Source: Galeruca laticollis
Taxonomy: Eukaryota > Arthropoda > Insecta > Coleoptera > Chrysomelidae
Direction: 5' to 3'
Assembly (NCBI GenBank): GCA_963921935.1
Contig: OY998180.1
Coordinates: 65,878,061-65,942,060 of the forward strand
DNA length: 64,000 nucleotides
Under the pieces are notes generated by a model. That model made no database searches, was not told where the DNA came from, and saw nothing but the letters and a program-made list of their open reading frames with translations. The first letter of the stretch is position 1. Every line of letters starts with the position of its first letter. Below, piece by piece: positions 11,070 through 23,066 of this stretch. The position numbers and the translations under genes are program-made.

Positions 11070-11276
11070 TTTTCTATAACAACATATCGTTCACGTTTAA
11101 TACATGCATACATTGCAAAAACTTTGAAAGAAATAAACTGATGATAATTCAACACTCCGAATTCGCCGCTAATGGGCTTACTATAAGAGTTGAAATATAA
11201 ATCGAAGAAATATGTAAATATTTTCTTTATTGCTATTTCACAGTAATAGAAGCCTATAAATATATGTATGTATCTA

Positions 11277-12421
11277 ATTGAAGTTGAATGTGCAATTATT
11301 GAATATCATATTTGCAGAACTTGATTGCTGAATACTTAATTCTTTTCGAAATTGATAATTTGTCGACGGAGTAGACGGCTTCTCGCGCTTTTCCATTTCT
11401 AAATTCGGTGGTAGGCCTGATGGTATGTTCTGTATTGCATTTACAATTTTATTTGCTATGTCAAGCTTACTTTTCTTCGATTCATTAATATATCCCTCAG
11501 CGATTGTAGCAGATTTCCAGCCACCATGGCGTTTTAACGTGGTTATGTCACCTCCAGCATCAACAAGAATTGTTGCGGAGGATCGGCGAAAGCAGTGCCC
11601 AGTATATAATTCGTAATTTGGGAATTTTAAATACTTGGCAATGTCTTTTCCCATAGCTCCAAACTTATTCAGACCTATTCTCTCAATGGTACACTTTCCT
11701 TTTTGATAATTAAGGAAAAACCATAGACCATTAGCATTTTGAGGGCGAAGATTTGCGTATTTTTTATAAATTTCGTAGAATTTGCCAGTTACCTACAGTA
11801 AAATTTCGTACTATTTTGGTTTTACTGTCTGGTATTGTTACTAAAACAGCTGAACCAAGATCATTGAAATGAGTAATTTTCATTTAATGTAATTCATGTC
11901 TTCTACATGCACCCACTGCTCCCATAACTAATGCAACCTACAATGTAAATTAGTTTACTTAAACATATTTTTCATCAAATGGAAATAAAAAACTTACTTT
12001 TGTTACCAAATATATTTCATCTGGAGCCTGTTAAATGAAATTATCGATGTCATTTGCTGTAAAGATCTTTCATTTTTTGGGGTTGTAGCCGTTACACTGC
12101 CACTTGAGGAATGCTTTGAGTTTCAAATATTTGGCAATAATTATATCATCATAGATACTCAGAGTCGTTCTTAGCATTGAGAAGTGTGACCATAATGTAG
12201 AAGTTTTAAATTTTTTGACCAAGTCGCCAAAATAAGCCATTAAAACGTTCACGGAAAACGATTTTGTCTTTTGATCTACCTTCCATTTCAAAAAAAAGGT
12301 TATAAGCGCGTTGATATATAATCTTCGACGTTTCCGGTAATAAATTCAGTGTTGTTACCTTTGCTGCTTCTATTATATTCAGAGGTGTCAAATCTAAGTC
12401 AATATCACTATCAGTTTCCAT
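11277..12421 (-). pseudogene. Crypton tyrosine recombinase, copy 1 (two exons)
   Basis: Minus-strand gene for a Crypton-type tyrosine recombinase, which moves its element by site-specific recombination. Exon 1 (12421-11998) starts at an ATG and encodes the N-terminal core-binding domain with TSTLWSHFSMLRTTLSI, with one frameshift near 12290 and an in-frame stop near 12029. The intron 11938-11997 has GT-AG ends. Exon 2 carries GACRRHEL with the first catalytic Arg (codons 11899-11904), then LYTGHCFRRSS with H-x-x-R (residues 20-23 of the final 126-codon frame), HGGW (43-46) and the putative nucleophile Tyr55 in EGYI. Another frameshift lies near 11790. All catalytic positions are still readable, so decay is mild. 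Confidence 0.82.
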
Positions 12422-12768
12422 TTTAATTAATAGTTTTTATAGAAAGCAACTATGAAATTACTCGTTACCTACAAAAACTTTTACAGAAACGATCTGCTGA
12501 AATTTCATCAATTTATCGCTGGACGTCATAATTTGACAAGCCGTAGTCGTCGTGATTTTAGAGTGAACCTAGACCTTTCACGAAATATTCCATTTCGCAT
12601 TTGTTGCCTAGCATTTTGCCTAGCAACCGATGCAAAAATGAAATTCTGTACAAAATGTGCTTATTTATGATTGAAGTTACGGTTATAAAATGAACATTTA
12701 TCGAGGTTGTCGTACAAAAAATGTACATACAGTTTCTTTCATGAGGTCTCATTCATTCATCAATAAGT

Positions 12769-12805
12769 ACTTCTACATTACCGTTTACCTTGGTAATGTG
12801 GAAGT
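12769..12805. repeat. 14-bp inverted repeat
   Basis: The arm acttctacattacc (12769-12782) and the arm ggtaatgtggaagt (12792-12805) are reverse complements with one mismatch and a 9-base loop. It lies about 350 bases upstream of the Crypton start codon. Role unknown. Confidence 0.55.
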
Positions 12806-12829
12806 AAGTTAGAAATAACTGAAAGCACC

Positions 12830-14480
12830 GTGTCAAAAAGTTGATAAAAACACATTTTACGAAAATAATATGATCTGCTCAAATACTCACCTGGGCTTTT
12901 CAATTCCTCTCATTTGAGCAATGATAAACTTGATTTTGATTTAAAAAATCCATAATCATTAACAAGTCCACTTCTGGAAAATTTGATGAGTCGGTTTTAT
13001 TAAAATTCGGTTCACACATTTTATTTTATTACCACAAAAATTGTTCAAGAAATAATACAAAATAAATTAATTCCATGCGAGGCATGCAACGATCTTAAGC
13101 GCAATGTTTGTGCACATTAAAATTCATATGCGATGACGTCACAGTCATAGTCTTCGCCGCGCTCTCGGTACGCTTGTTCAACTGGTTGTATTAAGAGAAC
13201 GACATATTCGATTGTCATGATATTTTCAGAATCATATTTTTATCCTTAGTACTTTGTTTTACGGAAGTTAAAAGCGATTTAAAAAATTTAGTAAACGTGC
13301 CCATTGTATACAAAAATCGGGAATCGTTAAATACAACACAAAATATCTATTATTCATCCAAAATGTATTGTATCGGCTCCAATGAGCCCCATCCACTCAT
13401 GCCAACAAATAATCCATCCCTTAAACAATAAATTATGTACCTAATTGGGATTATGCAAATGGTTGCCAATAAAAAACTACTAACTTCATGAAAGTGGTAA
13501 ATCCCGCAGGTGAAAAAAATTTATTCTATTCCCCCAAAGTATATTTTCCTAAACAATAGTGTACAACTTCCTCAACTTCGTTAAATTATATTCTGAGTAA
13601 ATATAATACGAACGGCTGTGACTTTTCAAAGCATTGGTGGTTGCAATAAAATAGAAAGGTTTGGGATATACTTCTTGGAGATCAAAGCTGGATTTTAGCG
13701 AGCTTTGTAAGCTGAACACGCTTTGGCATTGCAACATTCAATATGTATATTAACATTTTGTTTTGTAACGGAATTACGTATTTGAAACTCCTTTCATACT
13801 CACCAGTAAACATTAAGTAAATTTTGATAGGAAAACGCAATTGTTTCACGGTTGCTCAAAGGGATGTTTTCAGCACATTTCATAATTGGATAACATCGCA
13901 CAAGCACAAACTTTTTACATAAATTTTATGATATTCCTCGTTTACGATTTGAATTTATGTTTTATTGTAAAAAATCTCAAAACTATTGTTACATGATTTA
14001 GAACAAAGTTTTTCAAACATTTGACAAAACTCAATTTTCAAATCTCAATATTCGTATTATTTTCTAAATCAGAACGAACCCCGAAATAAACTGGTGTACC
14101 AATACCACATTTTAATATTTGAACACATGTTATAACCTAAAAGCTGTAAACAAAAAATTATACGTTATAAATAGAGAAACCGCCATGGTGTTTTTTTAGA
14201 TAATTCGAAAGTTAATCACATATATTATATATTACCTTTCGAGAAAACACTCCCATTCCCATAGGACGGAACTACTATAGAGATTCAAGAGGATCTACAC
14301 GTTTCATATTTTCCTGAGTCCAAAAAACCTATTTTTAATAAATGTTGGTCACGATAACTCAAAAACGCGACCGATTTTTTTAGTGAAATTTTATTTATAG
14401 GTTCAGAACGTGAAAACTAAGGCTAATGGGGTGTTAACCCGATATCCGGTTTTCGATATTTTATTAAAATATATTAGTAC
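12830..14480. other. No gene recognised between Crypton and ISL2EU-like copy 2
   Basis: AT-rich, with stops in all frames. A TGACGTCA palindrome lies at 13134-13141 inside a locally GC-richer patch (13090-13200). The left terminus of the next ISL2EU-like element should fall here, but I could not place it. Confidence 0.45.
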
Positions 14481-14499
14481 TACTTTGCAAAAATTAAAT

Positions 14500-15570
14500 T
14501 AGAGGTAGAAAGTGTTGATTTTAGTTGTCGGTTAACATCTGAGAATACTGTTAAATTGGATACTTTAGATCTGATTATTATAAAAGAAGTAACAACCTCA
14601 CCAATGAAAAATAAATTTTTAAAGGTAGAAAATATCACATCGGCAGAGACAACAGCTGAGACTGTACCCTCAAGCAGCGATTTTGTGTCACTAATTGACA
14701 CAAGTGAATCAAAAGACGAACAATTGCAGAATACAATCACTCTTGTTGAGAAAAATATCCGAAGAGATATATTGTTGTTCCTAAAGTGTGGTAAGACATT
14801 CTAATAAACTCACTTTGTGAAAATAATTTAAATAAATAACATGTTATAATATGCTTAATGAAAATCAAATTGAATGATTCATTTGCAAGATTAGCAGATC
14901 AATTTTCATTATCAGTAAATGGAGTTTCAAAAATATTCAAAACTGACATTTATAAACTTGAACATTATATGGAAACATTCATATTTTGGTCTTCAGAAAG
15001 CTAAATAAAAAAGCATTTGCCTATTCCATTTCGAGGAAAATATAACAATGTGCAATCCATTATAGATTGTTTTGAAATACAAATTCAGAAGCCTACTAAT
15101 CCTGTGCACCAGGCATTGACTTGGTGACAATACAAAAAATGTAACACAGTCAAATATCTTATAACTTGTACCCCTGATGGATTTGTAAATTTTGTATCAA
15201 CATGCTATGGTGGACGCATTACTGATACAACATTAACGCAAGAGTATGGTTATTTAAATTGTCTACCTGACAATGCAGTGGTAATGGCAGATCGTGGTTT
15301 TAAAGAAATTTAATTCCTGTTACAATCAAAACATTGTAAGCTCTTAAAACCCCCAAGTGTGAGTAGTTCAATAAAACCTTCAAAGCATGAGGTGATGGAA
15401 ACGATAAGCGAGTTTAAGAATTCATATTGAAAGGGTAATTAGTAGATTAAGAGAATTTTGTTTTTTAAAACCACAATCTGTTATTGACCATAATTTATTA
15501 CAACATACAGATGCTCTTGTTTCCCTAGCATGTGCATTAATAAACTTACAATCTCCATTAATTATATTTG
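14500..15570 (+). pseudogene. DDE_Tnp_4-type transposase of ISL2EU-like copy 2
   Basis: A helix-turn-helix segment (KIKLNDSFARLADQFSLSVN, from about 14860) leads into the catalytic domain: HLPIPFRGKYNNVQSIIDCFEI (first Asp, 15014-15080), YKKCNTVKYL..CTPDGFVNFVS, CYGGRITD, NAVVMADRGFKEI (Asp), KPPSVSSS, and then, in another frame, RIHIERVISRLREFCFLKP with the catalytic Glu (about 15415-15470). Stops interrupt it at about 15002, 15124 and 15312. An N-terminal part without a recognisable THAP finger lies at 14556-14804. Apart from a few stops and one frameshift the domain is complete in length. Confidence 0.8.
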
Positions 15571-16289
15571 TACTTGTTATCTATCTTTCTCTACATATCA
15601 ATTATAAATTTATTTAATGTATTTGATTATTTTGAATTCAGTCTGTTCTACTATCTATATACAATATATAATTTAAAGTCGTTTGTTTATCTGGCCGATA
15701 CTTGGTTTCTATCTGAAGCCAGAACGGGTTGCTAGTGTAAATATAAATAAACCCAACTCAAACTCTGAGCTTGGTGAAATAACTAAATCATACTACAAAG
15801 ATGCCAAATCATAAGTGTACTTTTCAAATTCATAAAATACCTAGTTTATTTATATGGATTTATTCTTAGTAATACTTGATCTGATACATGCACCTGTAAA
15901 TGTTACCCTATATTCGTATATCTATGTATTAAATTACAGTTAATAGATTTAAACAAATCCTAGCAATTAAGTTACTTCAACTTTCTACTCAATTATTACT
16001 ACCATTCCACTTTCTTTTACTTTTGTTATGTGTATTATATTATCTAAGTATTGTTTTCAAATTGGTTTCTTATCAATTCAGTGGTAGAATTTTGTAGATA
16101 TTGTTTTAAGTTTTGTGAATTAATTTGAATACATTTACTGAAGAAAAATAGTGTTTCGCTGTGAAGTTTGCAAAAATGGTGTTTATTGTTTCACATGTAA
16201 ACAATTAGTTCTGAACTCCAAACTTTACCTGCGATAGTGGTTTCTAACAAAATTTCCTGTCAGTATTGAGGATTATTCATCCAGTCTGT
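15571..16289. other. Intergenic spacer between the convergent ISL2EU-like genes
   Basis: AT-rich with stops in all frames; no recognisable coding sequence. The two genes of the element converge on this spacer. Confidence 0.45.
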
Positions 16290-17913
16290 TGAAAAAATAC
16301 AAAAAATACACGACAGAGAGCAGATTATTAAAAATAAAATTTTCATAAAAGTGTTTACAGTTAGTAACTATATCTGTTATAAAGTTATGATTATAAGAAA
16401 GCCACTGGAAGATTATTTCATTTGAAATTTCGAAATCTGGTTTTACTACAACAAAAAGTCTCTTTTTTTATTAGTTGCCATCATTTGCAAATTAAGCTGA
16501 GCTTTGTACTTATTCGTAATGTCACCATTTTTAATATAAGTCTCTAGACTTTGCTGTGGCTGAACATTTGACTTCCACTACATATTCATTTGTAATTCCA
16601 TCAGGAGAAGCTCCAAAAATCGGATTGTCAGCAATGATGAATAATACAGCATCTTTAAATTTGGCAGAAACTTGCTTTTCAGCAACCTTTAGAACCCTCT
16701 TTTCCAATTTAACTCGTCTAGTCATTGCTTTTGTATCACGTACTTTGCGAGCTCCTATAATAGAGGATACTAAAGTTCCATCAACTTTTTTGAATTTTGA
16801 AACTTCATACACTTTAGAGGCTGTAACTCTACCATATCTGAGCTCATACCAAAGTGCACTTGTATTTTGCCCTCTTGTTGATTTTTCTGCTTGAATATGA
16901 GCACCTTGCATTAAATCAAACATAAATTTTTGGAATGAATTAAAATGTAATGTTGCCGATTCATCCTTAAACTAGTGTACTAATTTGAGTATTTTCAAAT
17001 TATCATATTCCATTTCCATATTTTCGTACTTTGGTAGCTGGCAATTGATTTTCCTTCTCTTATCTTCAACAATCAGTTCATTAAAAAATGCCTTATTATA
17101 ATTTAGCATTGACATTTCTTGTTTAGAGGAGCTGGAGGATAACTGTATAACATCAATAAATTTTAGAGTTGTTCCAATTTTTGATAGCAATCCTTTTAGC
17201 CAGTAACTAGTGACCTAAGTTGGAGATGGTTCTTCACTTATTCGGTGAACCCACATCAAAAAAGCAAGGGCATGTTTGCAGCCTCCTCAAAACAAACATT
17301 GTATGACTGAACAGATATTTTTAAAGTATTTTATCTAACAGTTTTACACTTAGTTTTTGTAACAATACTTTACTTTTATATTTTATAAAGCAAATTTTCA
17401 TTGTTTACTGTCAAGGGTGTAGGTGAAAATAAAAAAAATTAATTGAAGTTCCCTTGCTATAGTGATCTATGTGTATCTTAGACATTTATATACTATATTT
17501 AATATTTAGATTAACTGTAAACCATATGTATATTCATTATTTTGTCAACCTTCCAACTTTATCCTTTGCAACAATAAATAATACAAGCCTTTTTTTATCT
17601 GTTATATACTGTTCATCAAATAAAATAAAATGGCATTTCAACATATATGTCAATTTAATTGTAGTGACCCAATATTTTATTACCTTCATATGCTGCACAT
17701 GTATTACAATGACCATCTTGAGCAGTTTCTTCTGCCTGTATCGATAACTCCACAGTGTAGTTTGTATTTCTAATATTATGTTCTGGACATACTTTTCCCC
17801 GAACAGTGCAAATGTTATTTTCTCGTTTGACTTCAACAAAGCCAATCGCATTATCACCATAAGATTCTCTCATCGATCTAAAATATAATTATTTTTTAAC
17901 AATATAATATATA

Positions 17914-17936
17914 GGGTAAGTCCGGTATAGTTGGAC
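17914..17936 (+). repeat. Left terminal inverted repeat of the pogo element
   Basis: 23 bases, one mismatch (G versus T at position 8) to the right repeat, preceded by the TA target copy. It ends in ggtatagttggac. Confidence 0.92.
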
Positions 17937-18243
17937 AACTTTTATTGAAATTAACAAAACTTCATCGAAATGTTTAGTAAGATTCTGAATATTCGTGTAA
18001 GTATTTATTACATACAAGAGTACAGGTTGGTGATAACAAAACTAGAAAATATTATTCTCAAAAAGATAAAACTAAAAAAACATAATTGCAAAAAATTTGG
18101 GTTAGACGGACCTTCTCCGGTTTAGATGGACCATCGACATCGGGAGAGACGGACCAGTAGAAAATGTATTCCTAGAGCTAATGACAAATGTCTTAAATAA
18201 TAATTAATATATAATTATAACTAATATTAGCACACAAAAACAT

Positions 18244-20059
18244 TTATTTCTTTTTTGCGGCTATTTTTCCACATTCATTGTATAAGTTGATATAACCAGT
18301 ACATCCTTCATGCGTCCAACCTTTGCAAATAATGCAACAGAGCCATTCATCTTTCTTTTTTGTACTAAGAAACTCCTCCCCACAGCCTATGCACTCAGCA
18401 TTGTCTTATGTTTCACCGTCACTACTCTCATCATCTAGTATAGGGCTATCAGAATCAGAGGAGTCTGAGGTAGGAACTGTTGCTCTTCTTAACGGGCGTT
18501 TTACCTTTTTTAAAATATTTTCTTGCTTCTTTAATGGAGCTGTAGATAAGGGGCGTTTCTTGTTCTTCACAACTTCGATATTTTCAGGCGTATTAATAAC
18601 TTCTGCAAGTTGACGTCCGCGTCTCTTGGCTTTTTGTAAACACGCAGAAACAGGAATTGGTGATATGTCATCCAGAAGCTTCCCAGGTGTGACAGTTTTT
18701 GTAGACGGAGGCGTATTAATTACTTTCTCACTATTATGAGAACAACTTGGCTGTGGAGAATCGTTAGTGAATGACACATCGTTGTTGACAATATCCGTAT
18801 TGGACGGCAAGGAAGGTTGGATATTGTTTTCTGCAGAAGCAAAATCAGCGTTTTCCTTTGGAGTAAGGTAAGCGTAATCTGGGATTGCATCGGGCCAAAA
18901 TGGAACAATACCTGTGGCTTTAAATCCGGATACAGCATTCTGTACCGTAGCAGCTTTGTTCCAAGAGCAACCCAATAGTTCACCGAACTGAAGTCTACCC
19001 AATTTTCTTGCAGGATTTGCTTTCATGAAGCTAGTGCAGGCCGAATAATAGTAGCTCTTTAAGGATTTGAAAAAGGATCGATCAATTGGCTGCAGGAATT
19101 GGGTTGTAAGCGCTGGTAGGCACAAAAGAATGATATCATTCGCTTCTGAAAACACCAACACACTGAGAGAGTTTGTGTGGGAAGCATGTCCGTCCAAAAT
19201 AAGTAAAACTTTTCAATTCGGTTTTCTTGGCAGGAAATGAGTTTTCAGCCAATGAAGAAATATATCGGCATCAACATATGCAGACTTTTCTTGCGATATA
19301 TGACCCAGGGGGCATTCCGGTTGAAAATTCTTCCTTTCTATTCTTACCCTTAAAAATACAATATGGAGGCAGAAACACTCCTTCAGCATTGCAGCAGGCC
19401 ACTACGGATATCGTTTTCCCTTTTTCTGCTGAAGTAATGTTTGCTACACATGTTGACCCCTTCTTGGCTAGAACCTGACGTGGTTTATTGTTTAACTGTA
19501 GTCCAGTTTCATCTACATTGAATATATGGGCGGGCTTATCATTTAAATCATTTTCATACAAAACCTGAGCTAGTAAGCGAAAATACTTTCTAACATTTTC
19601 TTTGCACAAACCTGTTGCTCGTGAATAAGAAATTCCCTCGGCTTTGCGGATTGAAATCTCAGGATGACGAGTTAAAAATAATTGGAGCAAATCATAGCCT
19701 GCTCACGTATCTCGGTTAAAAGTTTGCCTAATTTTAAGTTTTTCTGCAAGCTCGTAAGCCATTTTTCTAACGCTGTCTCTGTCTGGAGCAAAACCATATT
19801 TCTGTAACTTAAGTATGTGATCCACTAATTTTTTCTCCGCCTCATCACCGAGCTGAAAGTCAGGTGCAAGGCGATTCATTCTATTACTATTACTAGACTT
19901 TAGTCTTCTTTTTAAGGTCGTTTTCGGTATCCCAAATTCTTTGGCTGCCTGATTAACGCCCATTGTCTTATTTGTCACAGCTTCCATTGCATTATGGAGT
20001 GATACCGCATACCAATTTCCGCGTTCTGATGTTCCTTTGCGTTTATATTTAGTCGGCAT
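18244..20059 (-). pseudogene. Pogo/Tigger-like DDE transposase with C-terminal PHD-like finger
   Basis: Start ATG 20059-20057. The first 118 codons hold a pipsqueak/CENP-B-type helix-turn-helix (AVTNKTMGVNQAAKEFGIPK). The DDE_1 domain follows: AHIFNVDETGLQLN (first Asp, about 19520), LILDGHASHTN (second Asp, about 19190) and LQPIDRSFFKS (third Asp, about 19085). Next comes a Ser/Asp-rich linker, and then, after an in-frame stop (about 18404), CIGCGEEF...CCIICKGWTHEGC, a PHD-like zinc finger, to a stop at 18244. Breaks: TGA near 19704, a frameshift near 19275 and TGA near 19213. The gene is nearly full length with few lesions, indicating a recently inactivated copy. Confidence 0.87.
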
Positions 20060-20480
20060 GGCTCTGTTAAAGAAATAAATGTATTGAATTGACCTATATG
20101 GTCCAACTCACCCTAAAATATGCGATTCATCTATCCCAAACTTACGGGAGAGATGGACCACTGGTTATTCATACTTAATCTAGGTGACAGAGCTCTTATT
20201 TTTAGGTTAAAATAGTCTACAGGGGCCATGTAATCTATATTTTGCATAACTGTCTTGTAAAACTTACCTAAACTCAATTCACCATCACACAATAAAATTC
20301 TCGAATAATTTATTACATAGTATTAAACGCTAATCGGTCACAAAAATGTATTTCAACGTTGTTTAACGACCACCTTTGCTCAACTGGTATGGCGTGACTG
20401 GCATTCCGTCAAATTAGGATCGCGGGCGCCATCTGATAAACACGTCTGGAAATTCTCGCCCTGGTCCGTCTATCCCGCTG

Positions 20481-20503
20481 GTCCAACTATACCGGAATTA
20501 CCC
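20481..20503 (-). repeat. Right terminal inverted repeat of the pogo element
   Basis: Reverse complement of the left repeat with one difference, followed by TA at 20504-20505. Confidence 0.92.
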
Positions 20504-20729
20504 TAAGCATTTTCATTTGATTTAAAGACAGATCTCAATTAATATACAATAAACTAGGTATTCATAGCATAAATTTAATGTGCGATATAAACTTACCGAG
20601 ATGCTTTGGAACCTTTTACTTCTGATATAATAAATCTATTGTCCTTTTTAAAAACTCATGCACCATAAAAATGTCTAGATGTGGTAAATTATTGGAATTT
20701 GCCTGTACGAACCCAGTCATTCTAATAAT

Positions 20730-21495
20730 TTTCGAAAAATATCTAACACCAAAAAATGAAATCTAACTGTGAATACGTTAACGAAAACTAATAATAGGTA
20801 ACAGTGAGATTTTTAAAATAATCTAATAGCCATATAGCCAATATAAATCGGAAGTAAATTTAAACAACTCCTGTCACTCAATATAAAAACAATACAACAT
20901 TGACATAACCTATATCACCATTTTATAGTCAAAGACGACAGAATTGCGGTCCTATGTCGACCCTTATGTAGCTAAATTCTCTTTCTGGTAATGTACGTCA
21001 CAGCATAAATGGCGAACTATTTTAATCATCCAAAAGTTGAATTTTCAAATCGACATAGAAACCTTGTGAGAATAAAAACATTAACATTGAGAAAATATCA
21101 TATTTTTGTTAAGTTTAACACCCCATTTCTTGAATGAGTAAAATCTGATGTACAGTATTTCGGAAAATGCCATTTTCATTTTTCTCAATTTTCCACGCGA
21201 AATTATTTTTTTAAGAACAGCTGACAAATTGATCGTATTGGAATCCTCATATCAAAAACCCCTTCTATGCAAAATTTCATCGAAATAAGAATCAAAGATT
21301 TTTTGGGATTTTCAATCTCGAGGGGGCCTCTCTGGAAATGGAATTTTTTTTAAAAAGTTCAATTTTTATATTTCATAACTCGGTGTACATTATCGATAGG
21401 AAGCTGCTGTATTTTCCTCATAATAATATAAACACTCCTATTTCGATTTTCACCAATTTCAGTCTTTCCATGGCATAGACGTAGTTACTACACAT
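20730..21495. other. No gene recognised
   Basis: AT-rich sequence between the first exon of the nuclease gene and the foldback structure. The right end of ISL2EU-like copy 2 should lie here. At 21127-21133 the word caccccattt pairs with aatggggtg at 14427-14435 (with a few more matching bases around), which may be subterminal similarity, but it is too short to call. Confidence 0.4.
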
Positions 21496-21689
21496 TTTAC
21501 TTTTCCGCCCAACTTATTTAATATGCGAGAAAAGTATTGGTTTACCCCAAAAAAAGTTGGAAATTTGAATTTTTTTGAGTTATTTTTAGGTTTTCCATCA
21601 GCAACAACCCAAAAAAACGGTTTTTAGAAAAAAAATCCTGTGTGTATGTCGTCGTCGTCGTTGTCGTCGGCCACTTTTCGTTACATGTC

Positions 21690-22208
21690 TTGTTAGCACG
21701 ATACAGCCTCCGGAGTGCAACAAGTCACCAATTTTATGATTGAATATTGTTAAGCACATCTCACAGATGGACCCTATTGATTTTCAGCCCACCAGAGCCA
21801 GCACAATGGGTGCTATGGTACTAGAAGTACGACATTTTAGTAATTTTTTGAGAAATTTCAGTTTGTTAGCATGATACAGCCTGCGGAGTTCATCAAGTCA
21901 CCAATTTTATGACGGAATATTATTCAGGACACTTCAGAGATGAACCCTATTGATTTTCAGCTCACCAGAGCCAGTGCAACAGTTGCCATAGTACTTTAAG
22001 TACAATATTTTTGTCATTTTTTGAGAAATTTAAGTTTGTTAGCACGATACAGCCTCCGGAGTATATAGAAGTGACCAATTTTATGATTGGATATTATTCA
22101 GAGCGTCTCAAAGATAATTCCTATTGATATTCAGCTCACTAAAGCCAATTCACCGGGTTCTATGGTACTTGAAGTACCAAATTTTTGTCATTTTTGGAGA
22201 CGACGACA
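21690..22208 (+). repeat. Three tandem 173-bp units (plus orientation)
   Basis: Units start at 21690, 21863 and 22036 with ttgttagcacgatacagcct and are spaced exactly 173 bases apart. Each contains ccaattttatgattgaatat, then ccctattgattttcagc, then a tract ending gtactagaagtacgac or variants. Divergence between units is moderate. Confidence 0.88.
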
Positions 22209-22329
22209 TACACACTGGATTTTTTTCTGAAAACCATTTTTACTTTTCCGCCCAACCAATCTAATATGCGAGAAAAGTATTGGTTCACCCCAAAAATGAA
22301 CGGTTTTAAAGAATAAAACTAACTTTTTC

Positions 22330-23066
22330 GCATCTATGGTCCTGAATAATATTCTATCATAAAATTGTCACTTGTATACACTTCGGAGGATGTATCGTGC
22401 TAACAAACCGAAATTTCTTCAAAAATTACCTAAAATGTAGTATATCTGGATTTATAGGACCCGCTGTACTCGCTCTAATCAACTGCAAATCAATAGCGTA
22501 CATCTGTGAGACACCTTGAACAATATTCAATCATAAAATTGGTCACTTGTATACACTCTGGAGGCTGTATCTTGCTAACAAGCTGAAAATTCTCCAAAAA
22601 TAAAAAAAATTTCGTACTTCAATTACCAAAGCACCCGTTGTACTGGCTTTAGTGAGCTGATAGCGTTCATCATTGAAATGTTCTAAATACTATCCAATCA
22701 TAAAATTGGTCACTTTTATATACTCCGGAAGCTGTATCGTGCTAACAAACTAAAATTTCTCCAAAAATTACAATAATGTCGTATATAAAGTACTATAGTA
22801 CCTTTTGTACTGAGTCCGATGAGCTGAAAATCATCAATAATATTCAATCATACAATTGGTGACTTGTTGAACTCCGGAGGCTGTATCGTACTAAAAAAAT
22901 TCTCAAAAAATTACAAAAATGTCGTACTTCAAGTACCATAGCATCCGTTGTACTGGCTCTGGCGATCTGAAAATCAATAGGGTTCGTCTGTGACATGTTC
23001 TTAACAATAATCAATCATAAAATTGGTGGGTTGTTGCACTCCGCAGGCTATATCGTGCTAACAAGA
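22330..23066 (-). repeat. Inverted tandem units of the foldback element
   Basis: Reverse-complement copies of the 173-bp unit. The marker tcgtgctaacaa or variants lies at about 22396, 22574, 22739, 22885 and 23055, so spacings range from about 146 to 178 because of small deletions. Confidence 0.85.

Larger units (their letters stand above)
17914..20503. mobile_element. Pogo/Tigger-type DNA transposon, both ends present
   Basis: A 2590-bp element with 23-bp terminal inverted repeats (17914-17936 and 20481-20503) that differ at one position and begin GGGTAA. It is flanked by TA on both sides (17912-17913 and 20504-20505), the target duplication of the Tc1/mariner/pogo superfamily. Inside each end are copies of a word of the type ggtccgtctatccc or its complement (18095-18155 on the left, 20150-20165 and 20457-20480 on the right), probably transposase-binding subterminal repeats. 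It carries one transposase gene on minus. It sits in the intron of the SWIM-YqaJ gene, so it is younger than that element. Confidence 0.92.
16290..20721 (-). pseudogene. SWIM zinc-finger/YqaJ nuclease gene of ISL2EU-like copy 2 (three exons)
   Basis: Exon 1 runs from the ATG at 20721 to 20597 (MTGFVQANSNNLPHLDIFMV) with a frameshift in an A-run. Exon 2 (17877-17684) reads RESYGDNAIGFVEV and ends in HCNTCAAYEG. Exon 3 begins at 17285 with GCKHALAFLMW; together C-x2-C and C-K-H form a SWIM-like zinc finger. The nuclease core (16923-16531) has LWYELRYGRVTASK, MTRRVKLEKRV, and GASPDGITNEYVVEVKC, the Asp and Glu/Lys of the PD-(D/E)xK fold. The tail runs in shifted frames to about 16290. Introns are 17286-17683 and 17878-20596, both GT-AG; the second contains the pogo element and would be about 127 bases without it. 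In-frame stops lie at 17215-17217 and 16972-16974. Confidence 0.78.
14480..20800. mobile_element. ISL2EU-like DNA transposon, copy 2 (approximate limits, pogo nested inside)
   Basis: Same two-gene convergent layout as copy 1: DDE transposase on plus (14500-15570) and SWIM-YqaJ gene on minus (20721 down to about 16290). A 2590-bp pogo element (17914-20503) is inserted in the first intron of the nuclease gene. The protein segments differ clearly from copy 1, so the two are different subfamilies rather than duplicates. The terminal repeats were not located. Confidence 0.65.

Noticed and set aside
16556..16894. 112-codon plus-strand frame
   Set aside because: Antisense of the YqaJ core, which has clear motifs on minus.
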